Under the pieces are notes generated by a model. It had not been told where the DNA came from, made no database searches, and saw nothing but the letters and a program-made list of their open reading frames with translations. A stretch of 27,247 nucleotides of DNA from assembly GCA_023392285.1 (NCBI GenBank), contig JAEVZK010000131.1:1-27247 (forward strand), read 5' to 3'. This DNA is from Armatimonadota bacterium (lineage in GTDB: Bacteria; Armatimonadota; Fimbriimonadia; Fimbriimonadales; Fimbriimonadaceae). The position numbers were made by a program, and so were the translations under genes. Below, piece by piece: positions 13,885 through 21,117 of this stretch (position 1 is the first letter of the stretch; each line of letters starts with the position of its first letter).

Positions 13885-15078
13885 CGCTGCGCCGAGTTTG
13901 TCTCGCACCCGTTTGAATGCGGCGAGCGAGAATTCAAGATCTTCCCGCGTGTGAGCGGCACTCGGCATCGTTCGGAGGCGAGCCTTTCCAAGAGCGACCG
14001 TTGGGTATGCGATCGACAGGGCGTAAACTCCCTCATCCCATAAAGCCCGCTCCATCTCTTGCGCTTTACCTTCATCGCCTACGAAGACCGGCGTAATCGG
14101 GGTCTCGCTTCCCATGGTATCGAAGCCCGCTTCTGCCAAGGCGTTCTTCCACCAGCGGGTGTTGTCCCACAGGCGTTGCATTGGCTCGGGGTCAGTCTCC
14201 ATGACATCGATCGCGGCAATTAAGGCGGCGGCAACCATCGGCGGGTGAGCAGTGGAGAAGAGATAGGGCCGCCCGCGATTGATCAGCCAATCCTTCAGAG
14301 CCGCTGAACCGGCAATATATCCGCCGACAACCCCGAGGGCCTTGCTGAGAGTTCCAAGCTGGATATCGACCCGTCCATGGAGATTGAAGTGCGAAGTCGT
14401 TCCCGCTCCGTTCTTGCCCAGCACGCCGCTCGCGTGGGCATCATCGACCATGATGAAGGCATCGTATTGCTCGGCCAGCTTGACAATGTCCGGCAGTGGC
14501 GCAATGTCGCCATCCATGCTGAACACGCCGTCAGTTATGATCATTCGCTTCTGAAAATCTTGCGAATTTTTCAGGATCTGTTCGAGATGATCCATATCTT
14601 TGTGCCGGTACACGTAGCCTTCGGATTTCTTGTACTTGGCCGAGGACAACCGAACTCCATCGATGATGCTCGCGTGGTTCAGTTCGTCGGAGATGATGAC
14701 ATCTTTATCGGTGACCACGGCGGGAATCGTTCCTGAGTTCGCGGTGAATCCGCTCGTGAATACCAGAACAGCCTCAGTGTGCTTGAACTTGGCCAGCCGC
14801 TGCTCCAACTCGTCGTGAATCGTCATCGTGCCGCCAATCCAGCGAACTGCACCCGCGCCTACTCCCCATTCCTCAATCGCCCGGAGGGCTGCGTCTCGAA
14901 CCTTAGGATGGTTAGCGAGTCCGAGATAATTGTTGCTCGACAGGTTCACCACCTGCTTGCCGTTCATTTCGACACGGCCACCCGCCGGACTTTCCAAGAT
15001 CTTGGGCACCTTATAGAGGTGCTGATCCTTCAATTGCTGAAGATTCGCTTGCAAGAAGTTCTGAAGAGTGTCGTTCAC
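13876..15078 (-). CDS. kbl: Glycine C-acetyltransferase (2-amino-3-ketobutyrate CoA ligase)
   Basis: PLP enzyme of the alpha-oxoamine synthase family. It joins acetyl-CoA and glycine to 2-amino-3-ketobutyrate, or in threonine breakdown runs the reverse. NNYLGLANHPKV (49-60), GVGAGAVRWIGGT (72-84), DELNHASIIDG (131-141), VDDAHASGVLG (211-221) and GTLSKALGVVGGYIAG (242-257; PLP Lys246) are family motifs. The C-terminal YPTVALGKARLRTMPSAAHT resembles Kbl more than BioF (8-amino-7-oxononanoate synthase), which is the main alternative. 400 residues is normal. The usual partner threonine dehydrogenase (tdh) is not nearby. The start is GTG at 15078. GAGGAG touches it directly, too close to act as a ribosome site, while TAAACT six bases upstream fits a leaderless promoter. 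Confidence 0.9.
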   Translation of the reverse strand: MNDTLQNFLQANLQQLKDQHLYKVPKILESPAGGRVEMNGKQVVNLSSNNYLGLANHPKVRDAALRAIEEWGVGAGAVRWIGGTMTIHDELEQRLAKFKHTEAVLVFTSGFTANSGTIPAVVTDKDVIISDELNHASIIDGVRLSSAKYKKSEGYVYRHKDMDHLEQILKNSQDFQKRMIITDGVFSMDGDIAPLPDIVKLAEQYDAFIMVDDAHASGVLGKNGAGTTSHFNLHGRVDIQLGTLSKALGVVGGYIAGSAALKDWLINRGRPYLFSTAHPPMVAAALIAAIDVMETDPEPMQRLWDNTRWWKNALAEAGFDTMGSETPITPVFVGDEGKAQEMERALWDEGVYALSIAYPTVALGKARLRTMPSAAHTREDLEFSLAAFKRVRDKLGAALV

Positions 15079-15084
15079 CTCCTC

Positions 15085-15090
15085 AGTTTA
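15085..15090 (-). promoter_or_regulatory. -10 box TAAACT of kbl
   Basis: On the minus strand TAAACT is followed by GAGGAG and then the GTG at 15078, a 6-base spacing that predicts transcription from the start codon itself. No clear -35. Confidence 0.45.
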
Positions 15091-15141
15091 CACATCGCCA
15101 CATCCCAGCGGAGACCGTTACTTCGCAGCTTCAAGAGACTC

Positions 15142-15170
15142 GGGCACCGGTGCCCAATAATGGGCACCGG
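15142..15170. repeat. Palindrome/hairpin between DinB-like gene and kbl
   Basis: GGGCACCGG occurs at 15142-15150 and 15162-15170. The first copy is part of the 14-base palindrome GGGCACCGGTGCCC. CCGGTGCCCA (15147-15156) and TGGGCACCGG (15161-15170) can form a 10-bp hairpin with loop AATA. It lies 19 bases past the DinB-like stop, so it may be that gene's terminator, although no T-tract follows on the minus strand. Confidence 0.6.
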
Positions 15171-15188
15171 CATCGTCGCACGAATGGC

Positions 15189-15665
15189 TTAGTGCATGTC
15201 CTTGTCGCCGTAAAGGGTTTGAATGTAGTTCAGCTGTCCCTCATGATAGTTGAAGTTCCAGTGTGGGTACTCCATCATTTCGGGCATTGCAAAGTCTCGG
15301 CCGCCATCGTACGGCAGCCACTTCTTCTCACTCAATCGCTCATCTGGCATTTCCTGATAATAGGCAAACAGCTTCTCCAGACGAGAGTTGCACTCCTGCT
15401 CGCATCGCTCAGCAGTCGTCCAATCCGCCTGCTCAGCTTTCATTGCCGCCTGAGACTCTTCGTTCCACTCCGGCATGGGCTCGCCAGAGATAATGGAGAG
15501 CGCCCAATCCGGACATTTTGCGCACTCACGGCAAAGGTCGAGCGCCGAGCGTCCGTTGTCGAGTGGACTCCACTCGAACTTGTCGGCGGGAATCGCTTTC
15601 GCGGCTTTGAAGAAGGCGTTAGCAGCTGATCGCGTGCTTTCGATGATATAGTCTTGTAATCGCAT
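15189..15665 (-). CDS. DinB-like four-helix-bundle protein
   Basis: 158 residues with the layout of the DinB/YfiT superfamily of putative metal-dependent transferases or hydrolases. There is an early long helix, then FEWSPLDNGRSALDLCRECA around 30-50 and a C-terminal HWNFNYHEGQLNYIQTLYG (134-152), where the His/Glu-rich YHEGQ segment is the usual family end. One expected metal His in the first half is not obvious (ECAKCPDW is found where a His is common), so metal binding may be altered. The start is ATG with a strong GGAGG 4 bases upstream, and a promoter is visible further up. The actual substrate is unknown; some relatives work in low-molecular-weight thiol metabolism. Confidence 0.8.
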   Translation of the reverse strand: MRLQDYIIESTRSAANAFFKAAKAIPADKFEWSPLDNGRSALDLCRECAKCPDWALSIISGEPMPEWNEESQAAMKAEQADWTTAERCEQECNSRLEKLFAYYQEMPDERLSEKKWLPYDGGRDFAMPEMMEYPHWNFNYHEGQLNYIQTLYGDKDMH

Positions 15666-15692
15666 GGTTCCTCCAAATAGGTAGACAAACGT

Positions 15693-15722
15693 ATTCTATA
15701 CTGTCTCTGCGAAGATTTGCAA
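15693..15722 (-). promoter_or_regulatory. Promoter of the DinB-like gene
   Basis: On the minus strand TTGCAA (15722-15717), an 18-base spacer and TAGAAT (15698-15693). A start near 15686 gives a leader of about 20 bases carrying GGAGG. This gene is thus of the ordinary leadered type. Confidence 0.55.
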
Positions 15723-15784
15723 TTGTTGCCGAAATTTTTTTGAAGAGGGTTTTTACGCTCCAGCGAATGCTCTGAACATGCCAC

Positions 15785-15813
15785 TTGTAATCAGCTGACT
15801 TTTGCGATAGTAT
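15785..15813 (+). promoter_or_regulatory. Promoter of the first NTF2-like gene
   Basis: TTGTAA (15785-15790), a 17-base spacer and TAGTAT (15808-15813), then 7 bases to the ATG at 15821. Predicts a leaderless transcript; no Shine-Dalgarno sequence precedes the ATG. Confidence 0.6.
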
Positions 15814-15820
15814 AGCGATC

Positions 15821-16318
15821 ATGAAGCAATGCCTGTTCGCCTTTCTGATTTGCATCCTCGTTTCGATGGCGTCCGCTGACGATCTTAAGAGTCACATCGC
15901 CTCCTTTGACCGTCAGATGACTTCCGCGATGATGAAGAAAGACTTCACTCAGGTGAAAAAGCTGATAAAAGGCGAGATTGCTCCGAATTTCGTTTACGAA
16001 GAGAACGGGAGGCGCCAGAGCCTAGAGCAGATGCTTGCGGGCATCAAGATGGGCATTGGCCAAATGAATCTCCGATACGCCAACTCGAAAGTTCTCACGT
16101 TGATGAACAAGGGAACCTCCCAGGTTGCAACCGTGCACCATCAGATCGGTGGCACGGCAGTAGGCGAAGACAAGAAGATGCACAAGATGACCTTCGACGG
16201 CGTTTCTGAAAACACCTATGTCAAGATCGGAAAGACTTGGAAGATGAGTAAGATGCGCTGGATCAAGCAGTCCACGATGATTGACGGCAAAGAGATTCCG
16301 ACGCAGGGTGGGCGCTAG
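15821..16318 (+). CDS. Exported NTF2/SnoaL-like (DUF4440-type) protein
   Basis: 165 residues with a signal peptide (MKQ, a hydrophobic core, cleavage likely after ASA at residue 19). The mature part follows the cone-shaped NTF2-like pattern: a helix FDRQMTSAMMKKDF, a segment FVYEENGRRQSLEQML like the Asp/Glu-rich first strand region, then strands (TSQVATVHHQIGG) and YVKIGKTWKMSKMRWI as the final strands. Such proteins bind small ligands or act as ketosteroid-isomerase-like enzymes; no role can be assigned. It resembles the gene at 16746 in layout. It has a good promoter and ends 3 bases before the convergent small membrane protein gene. Confidence 0.78.
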   Translation: MKQCLFAFLICILVSMASADDLKSHIASFDRQMTSAMMKKDFTQVKKLIKGEIAPNFVYEENGRRQSLEQMLAGIKMGIGQMNLRYANSKVLTLMNKGTSQVATVHHQIGGTAVGEDKKMHKMTFDGVSENTYVKIGKTWKMSKMRWIKQSTMIDGKEIPTQGGR

Positions 16319-16321
16319 TCG

Positions 16322-16627
16322 CTACGGAAAACGCCAGGAAATAAGATCTCCGAGCTGAGAGTAAAGCAGTGGCTGAATAAGCCACGCAAGCCCACCGATT
16401 GTAGAGATTACTGCGGCGGTGGTAGCGGGCCACCGCCTGATCCGAAACGCGGCAACCAATCCCGCGAGAGCGGCAACCACACTGATCAAGAGGAATGGCA
16501 ATCCATCCGTAAACGCCCAGTGGCGAATCGATTCGCTGCTGCGGGCGTAGTAGTCAGGCGAGTTGATCGATCCTATAACCGCATCAGACACTTGAACAAC
16601 AAACGCGATTCCTGACAGCCATTTCAC
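16322..16627 (-). CDS. Small membrane protein, about three transmembrane segments
   Basis: 101 residues, not recognised. Hydrophobic segments lie at about 3-20, 42-62 (LPFLLISVVAALAGLVAAF) and 70-90 (AAVISTIGGLAWLIQPLLY), separated by a hydrophilic loop with two Tyr and several Ser and by the basic RIRRWP. The start is GTG at 16627, reading GTG AAA TGG. An AGGGG run lies just upstream but too close to be a good ribosome site. It sits convergent to the first NTF2-like gene and divergent from the second. Without a homolog the start is uncertain, but the hydrophobic pattern supports a real gene. Confidence 0.6.
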   Translation of the reverse strand: MKWLSGIAFVVQVSDAVIGSINSPDYYARSSESIRHWAFTDGLPFLLISVVAALAGLVAAFRIRRWPATTAAVISTIGGLAWLIQPLLYSQLGDLISWRFP

Positions 16628-16733
16628 ACCCCTATTTTGCGGCCGTCGCCGTTGATGCGATCAGAGGTCGCAGAATTTTCATACCAGACTTTTTGCGATG
16701 ATTGTGAGTAAGCCACTATTGAAGAATTTCCGC

Positions 16734-16739
16734 TAAGAT
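16734..16739 (+). promoter_or_regulatory. -10 box TAAGAT of the second NTF2-like gene
   Basis: TAAGAT followed by 6 bases (AGTGTT) and the ATG at 16746. There is no Shine-Dalgarno site and no clear -35; it fits the leaderless arrangement. Confidence 0.45.
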
Positions 16740-16745
16740 AGTGTT

Positions 16746-17177
16746 ATGAGCCTAGCCCTCGTCACCGCCCTCGTCGTCGCCCAAACTTCGCACATCCTGC
16801 CAAACGATTTACGGGCGGTTTACCGCACCCAGCAGATGCAGTTCCGAAGCGGAGACGTCAAGATGTTCTTCTCTCGCTATGATCCTTCTTATGTGAGCAT
16901 CAACCCTCAAGGAAAGAAGAGCAACCTAAAGGAGCTCAAGATGGTGGTCGAAAAGCTGTTGAAGGGGACCTCGAAGCGTGACGTCACGTTGAACTACACC
17001 GGTGTTACTGTCAAAGGGAATCAAGCCGTGATCTCGTACACTTGTTTGATCGACTTGAACTGGCCAGATGGCCGGCAGATGCACACCAAGGAAGTTGGCA
17101 CCGATACCTGGATCAAGAAGAACGGCAAGTGGACAGAAATGAAGACCGTCGATAAATTTTTCGGGCCCGCAAAGTAA
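16746..17177 (+). CDS. Exported NTF2/SnoaL-like protein, second copy
   Basis: 143 residues with a short signal-like N-terminus (SLALVTALVVAQT). The mature part has FRSGDVKMFFSRYDPSYVSI (helix plus strand), LKELKMVVEKLLKG, paired strands (VTLNYTGVTVKGNQAVISYTC) and DTWIKKNGKWTEMKT near the C-terminus, the usual NTF2-like/DUF4440 finish. It is similar in layout to the protein at 15821-16318 but not a close copy, so an old duplication is likely. Function unknown. A large hairpin lies just downstream, between this gene and the convergent cytochrome gene. Confidence 0.75.
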   Translation: MSLALVTALVVAQTSHILPNDLRAVYRTQQMQFRSGDVKMFFSRYDPSYVSINPQGKKSNLKELKMVVEKLLKGTSKRDVTLNYTGVTVKGNQAVISYTCLIDLNWPDGRQMHTKEVGTDTWIKKNGKWTEMKTVDKFFGPAK

Positions 17178-17180
17178 AGT

Positions 17181-17237
17181 GTCGCTGCCTTTAGCTGTGG
17201 AGTTTCGAAAGAACTTCCACAGCTAGGAGGCAGTGAC
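17181..17237. terminator. Large bidirectional hairpin between convergent genes
   Basis: GTCGCTGCCT (17181-17190) pairs with AGGCAGTGAC (17228-17237) with one G-T pair. Inside it AGCTGTGGA (17193-17201) pairs with TCCACAGCT (17216-17224), with a small internal loop between the two stems. It starts 4 bases after one stop and ends 17 bases before the other, so it probably serves as a transcription end for both strands. Confidence 0.75.
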
Positions 17238-17253
17238 CGCCTACGGGGGAATC

Positions 17254-18288
17254 CTAACCCGCTTTTGGTGGCGTGAAGCTGCTGTCATTCACATTGGTCT
17301 CCACCTTAACCGTCTTGAAATCAAGAGTCCATTGCTCGCCGCCTGGGTAGGTCACTTGGACGCGCATCGGTACCATCGCGTCGCCCACCTTTCGGTAGTT
17401 GGAATAGTCGTAGGCGGCGACGACGGTCCCGAGGGAGCTGCGTTTGATATTCAGCATGCGGGTCAGAAGGCCGGTTTTTTGATCTAGGGCCAAGTCTTGC
17501 GTTGAATCGCTTGTCGGATTTGATCCTCGCACCCACCAGGCGTTGCCCTTAGCCAGCTTCTCGCGGCCGATCGTTGTCGGCTTCTGCAATTGACTGAACG
17601 AGGAATTTGGACCCCGCCAAGCCTGACCAATTCTGTTAAGCGAAAATAGCGGCTCGCCACTCAGGGGGTAAGGGCCGTACCAGGTTTCCTTCCCATTTGA
17701 AGTGATGACCCGCTCGCTCGTCTTCAGCACAAACTTGCCACCAGAGCTTTGCAAAAGCGTCGCGGGCACGGTGACAATCTTGTGAGACACATCGTTTGGC
17801 GCCGTCATGGTTCCGCTGAAAAGCAGAGTCGCTCCCGACTTGCCCTCCGCTTTGGCGAGAAGGTCGGCGGCTGCTGGAGGATTGTCGATCCTCGGATGAC
17901 GGAGGGTCGCGCCAGCGGGAAGTGGCGTGGAGGCCGGGTGTTCCTCGCCGCCATGACATGTAAAGCAAGTGACCTCATTTCGCGAATTGAAATGTTCGTT
18001 GTTGATCTGACGCTGCATCAAAATCATCCGTCTGGCAGTCTCCTTTGTTCGAGTATCTTTGGCCATATCTTGAGGGTCGTGACAGTCATCGCATTCCATG
18101 TGCAGCGACGCGGCCATAAATTGCATGGAAGGAATGAGGTCACTCGCGGGCTGTCCCTTGAAAACTTGAATGTTCTTATAAACCTGTTCGGCTAGAGGAC
18201 CGTCCTGAGAAGTAGGCTGTTGCGCAATCGCAGCGATGAAAGCTGTGCAACCCGCGCCAAGAAGAAGGAATTTCGCCCGTCGTATCAT
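17254..18288 (-). CDS. Diheme cytochrome c, photosynthetic reaction-centre cytochrome family, with C-terminal beta domain
   Basis: Exported electron carrier or heme enzyme of unknown partner. A signal peptide covers about residues 1-22 (AAIAQQ). The segment VYKNIQVFKGQPASDLIPSMQFMAASL (37-62) followed by CDDCH (66-70) and, after a helix, VTCFTCHGGEEHP (107-119; CFTCH at 108-112) matches the CytoC_RC-type family. Genomes without photosystems, such as many Acidobacteria, also carry it. Thus there are two hemes, not the four of the true reaction-centre subunit. Met57, Met64 and Met88 are candidates for axial ligands. Residues 150-344 form a beta-rich domain (ETWYGPYPL, TGLLTRMLNI, VAAYDYSNYRKVGDAMVPM, FTPPKAG) like the LolA-type lipid-binding folds. 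No oxidase or photosynthesis genes adjoin. The start is ATG with TATAAT 8 bases upstream. Confidence 0.88.
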   Translation of the reverse strand: MIRRAKFLLLGAGCTAFIAAIAQQPTSQDGPLAEQVYKNIQVFKGQPASDLIPSMQFMAASLHMECDDCHDPQDMAKDTRTKETARRMILMQRQINNEHFNSRNEVTCFTCHGGEEHPASTPLPAGATLRHPRIDNPPAAADLLAKAEGKSGATLLFSGTMTAPNDVSHKIVTVPATLLQSSGGKFVLKTSERVITSNGKETWYGPYPLSGEPLFSLNRIGQAWRGPNSSFSQLQKPTTIGREKLAKGNAWWVRGSNPTSDSTQDLALDQKTGLLTRMLNIKRSSLGTVVAAYDYSNYRKVGDAMVPMRVQVTYPGGEQWTLDFKTVKVETNVNDSSFTPPKAG

Positions 18289-18296
18289 TTTGAAAC

Positions 18297-18302
18297 ATTA
18301 TA
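18297..18302 (-). promoter_or_regulatory. -10 box TATAAT of the cytochrome c gene
   Basis: A consensus TATAAT on the minus strand, 8 bases before the ATG at 18288. No Shine-Dalgarno sequence lies between them. Transcription would start at, or a base or two before, the start codon. Confidence 0.55.
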
Positions 18303-18377
18303 GCCAGCCGATCAAAAGTCGGCGCTGAAAGAGGAAAGTCGTGCTTTCCACCTGATTCGGTGACGATTCCACTTCAC

Positions 18378-18385
18378 GGTAACCT
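18378..18385 (+). promoter_or_regulatory. -10 box GGTAACCT of ppc
   Basis: GGTAACCT (hexamer TAACCT 18380-18385) ends 5 bases before the ATG at 18391. It fits the GGTAnCCT pattern of icd, tkt, aspS and the DAHP synthase. No clear -35 at 16-18 bases. Confidence 0.5.
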
Positions 18386-18390
18386 GAGCT

Positions 18391-21117
18391 ATGCCTACCG
18401 CTCTTCTCGGCCTCGATCCAGAATCGTACGGCCTGACCGAGGCCCTAAGCGGGGAGATTCACAAAGTCGACGAGTTGGTCGGCAGAGTCATCCAACACTT
18501 AGAAGGCGACGGGTTCATCCGGAAGTTCAAGCAAGTTTTGCGGCTGGCTTCGTCCGGAGACCTCCAGCAGCTGAGGGATGCGGTGCAATCTGATATCGAT
18601 CTCGCGCACAAGAGTGCACGGGTCCTCACTCTTGTCTTCCAGCTCATCAACTCATTAGAGCAGCGTGAGATCATTCGCGTCAACCGAAAGCGCCGATCTT
18701 CGCAAGGCCGTGACAAAGGTGAGACAGTTCGGGGTGCCCTCCAGAAGCTCAAAGACGAGGGAGCAACCGCCGCTCAAATCAAAGAGCTCATCGGAAAGAT
18801 CCGGATTGAACCCACGCTTACGGCGCACCCGACCGAAGCGAAACGGCGAGCCATCCTTGACAAAATCCAGTCATTCGTGTTGCTCCTAGACTCAGGCGTG
18901 GAACCGCTCCTGCATCCGCTGGACGATCCCGGTCCAGAAGATGACTTGCTTGAGACGATTGCTCAGCTTTGGCTTACCGAGGAGGTCCGATCTAGAACGT
19001 TGACTGTGAGCGAGGAAGTGGAAAACGTGATCTACTTCCTGGATCATTCCATCTTTGAAGTCGTCACTTGGATTAGCCGCGACATTCAGGAGAGCCTCAC
19101 CGCCCTTTGGCCCGAGGAAACTTGGGCACAGCCGCAGTTGATCGGTTATCGATCATGGGTTGGTGGCGATCGAGATGGAAATCCAAAAGTCACTCCCGAT
19201 GTCACGTGGCAGGCGATTGAGCAGTATCGCCGCGCTGCATTTTCAAAGTTTGCCGCCGCATGCGAGCAAGCTGCCACGATCTTGACCTTTAGCGGAGAAG
19301 TCGTCCGAGCATCCGAAGCGACTAAATTGAGGCTGGACGAACTGCTCTCGCAGTGCAATCTGGAAGAAGAGATCATCGCGCGATTTGGGCGTGAGCCTTA
19401 TTCCTTATTTCTAACCGCCATCTCAAGGAAGTTAAGGTCGGCAGTGAGAAAGATCGAAAAGTTGCCCACCGATGCGGTGCCTTATGCGAGCGACACCGAA
19501 TTCAAGCAAGATCTAGACCTGCTAGCGAGCGACCTGGACGCGATGAATCTTCCAGTCCGGCTCCTGAACAACTTGCAAGAGCAAATCCGAGTCTTTGGCT
19601 TTCACTATGTCACGTTGGATGTTCGCCAGCATAGCAAGGAACACGAACATGCGATCACCGAGCTGCTTGCCGCTGCAGGAGTGATCGAGGACTACCGAAC
19701 GCTGGGGGAGGAGGAGAAGATCAGCGTCCTGCTTTCCGAGATCGGTAACAATCGGCCGTTAGTCAGCGGCAGCTGGCGCGGAGATGCGCATACCGAAAAC
19801 GTGCGGCAAACCTTCAAAGTGATCGGGAAAGCAAGAAGAGAACATGGATCGAAGACCCTGAAGACCTACATCGTCAGCATGACTCACGAGCTGAGCGATT
19901 GGCTAGAACCGGTGCTGTTAGCTAAGGAAGCTGGCTTGGAGCCTTGGGGATCGGAGGCTTTGGAATACGTGCCCTTGTTCGAAACGGTGGACGATCTCGC
20001 GCGCTCGGCGGAGCTTCTAAATCGTTGGCTTTCCTTGCGTGAGGTCAAGGGCCACCTGGCCGGCCAAGAGATGCGGCAGGAAATCATGCTCGGCTACAGC
20101 GACAGCAGCAAGGACGGCGGCTATCTAGCCGCGAACTGGGGATTATATCAAGCTCAATCGGCTCTCACGAAGGTGGCTACAGAGCATGATGTGGAGCTGA
20201 CCTTTTTCCATGGGCGAGGAGGAACGGTGGGGCGCGGGGGCGGCCGCGCAAACCAAGCGATCTCCAGCCAGGCTCCCGGTACATTTTTCGGGCAGATTCG
20301 CTTTACAGAGCAAGGTGAAGTCATCTCCTTTCGTTATGGCCTACCCTCGCTGGCTCAGCGTCACCTCGAGCAGATCACGTCCGCAGTGCTAAAGACGGCC
20401 TACCTCAAGGCCCCGGCGGTGCCGCAATCCTACTTGGACCTTGCAGCGAAACTCGCGGCGACTTCACGCGAAGAATATCGCTCGTTCGTCTATGAGAACG
20501 ATCACTTTTGGAACTTCTACATTCAGGCAACGCCCATTCGCCACATCAGTTTGTTGCCCATCGCGAGCCGCCCGGTGGGACGTGAGAGCAGCAAGCTAAC
20601 CGGACTGGACGATCTGCGGGCGATTCCCTGGAACTTCGCTTGGGTGCAGTCCCGATACGTTCTGGTCGGCTGGTACGGCATCGGTTCAGCTTTACAGTTA
20701 GCCTCGGAGGAGGAGCAGACTCAGATCGAGGATATGTATAAGAAATGGCCGTTCTTCCGCACCATATTTGAGAATGCGCAGCTGGAATTAGTTCGAGCCT
20801 ACATGCCCACTGCAACGATGTACGGCGAGCGCTCGGTCAGGTACGGCGCAGACCCGGCGCAGCACCAGCGCGTGCGGGAGGAATACGACAAAACGCGTTC
20901 GCATGTGTTGAGAGTGACGTCTGAGAAAGAGTTGATGTCCAGCGCAAGAACGGTGCGGCGCACGGTTGAATTCCGAAATCCTCTAGTTGAGCCGCTCAAT
21001 GCGCTCCAGATTGTGCTTATGGACATCTACGACGACGGCGATACCTCGGAAGAGGTCAATGCCGCCCTCGTGCAGACGATGGCCGGGATCGCCGCCGCGA
21101 TGCAAAGCACAGGCTAG
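18391..21117 (+). CDS. ppc: Phosphoenolpyruvate carboxylase
   Basis: Carboxylates PEP to oxaloacetate, refilling the TCA cycle. The 908 residues are typical. EPTLTAHPTEAKRR (140-153) holds catalytic His146. GGDRDGNPKVT is the next signature. LGYSDSSKDGGYLAANW has Lys574. FFHGRGGTVGRGGG has His607 and the mobile-loop arginines, and RFTEQGEVISFRYG and LRAIPWNFAWVQSRY follow. Two features are unusual. The enzyme ends MQSTG instead of the nearly invariant NTG ending (third residue from the end Ser, not Asn). The segment usually reading LAKAD reads LVRAY. In E. coli PEPC these are Asn881 and Lys773, which bind the inhibitor aspartate, so feedback control is probably changed. The equivalents of Arg587 and Arg832 remain. 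The stop codon shares the palindrome CTAG with the stop of the convergent amidohydrolase. Confidence 0.95.
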   Translation: MPTALLGLDPESYGLTEALSGEIHKVDELVGRVIQHLEGDGFIRKFKQVLRLASSGDLQQLRDAVQSDIDLAHKSARVLTLVFQLINSLEQREIIRVNRKRRSSQGRDKGETVRGALQKLKDEGATAAQIKELIGKIRIEPTLTAHPTEAKRRAILDKIQSFVLLLDSGVEPLLHPLDDPGPEDDLLETIAQLWLTEEVRSRTLTVSEEVENVIYFLDHSIFEVVTWISRDIQESLTALWPEETWAQPQLIGYRSWVGGDRDGNPKVTPDVTWQAIEQYRRAAFSKFAAACEQAATILTFSGEVVRASEATKLRLDELLSQCNLEEEIIARFGREPYSLFLTAISRKLRSAVRKIEKLPTDAVPYASDTEFKQDLDLLASDLDAMNLPVRLLNNLQEQIRVFGFHYVTLDVRQHSKEHEHAITELLAAAGVIEDYRTLGEEEKISVLLSEIGNNRPLVSGSWRGDAHTENVRQTFKVIGKARREHGSKTLKTYIVSMTHELSDWLEPVLLAKEAGLEPWGSEALEYVPLFETVDDLARSAELLNRWLSLREVKGHLAGQEMRQEIMLGYSDSSKDGGYLAANWGLYQAQSALTKVATEHDVELTFFHGRGGTVGRGGGRANQAISSQAPGTFFGQIRFTEQGEVISFRYGLPSLAQRHLEQITSAVLKTAYLKAPAVPQSYLDLAAKLAATSREEYRSFVYENDHFWNFYIQATPIRHISLLPIASRPVGRESSKLTGLDDLRAIPWNFAWVQSRYVLVGWYGIGSALQLASEEEQTQIEDMYKKWPFFRTIFENAQLELVRAYMPTATMYGERSVRYGADPAQHQRVREEYDKTRSHVLRVTSEKELMSSARTVRRTVEFRNPLVEPLNALQIVLMDIYDDGDTSEEVNAALVQTMAGIAAAMQSTG

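Noticed and set aside
15150..15629. 159-codon plus-strand frame over the DinB-like gene
   Set aside because: The minus-strand product has family motifs, promoter and ribosome site; the plus frame has none.
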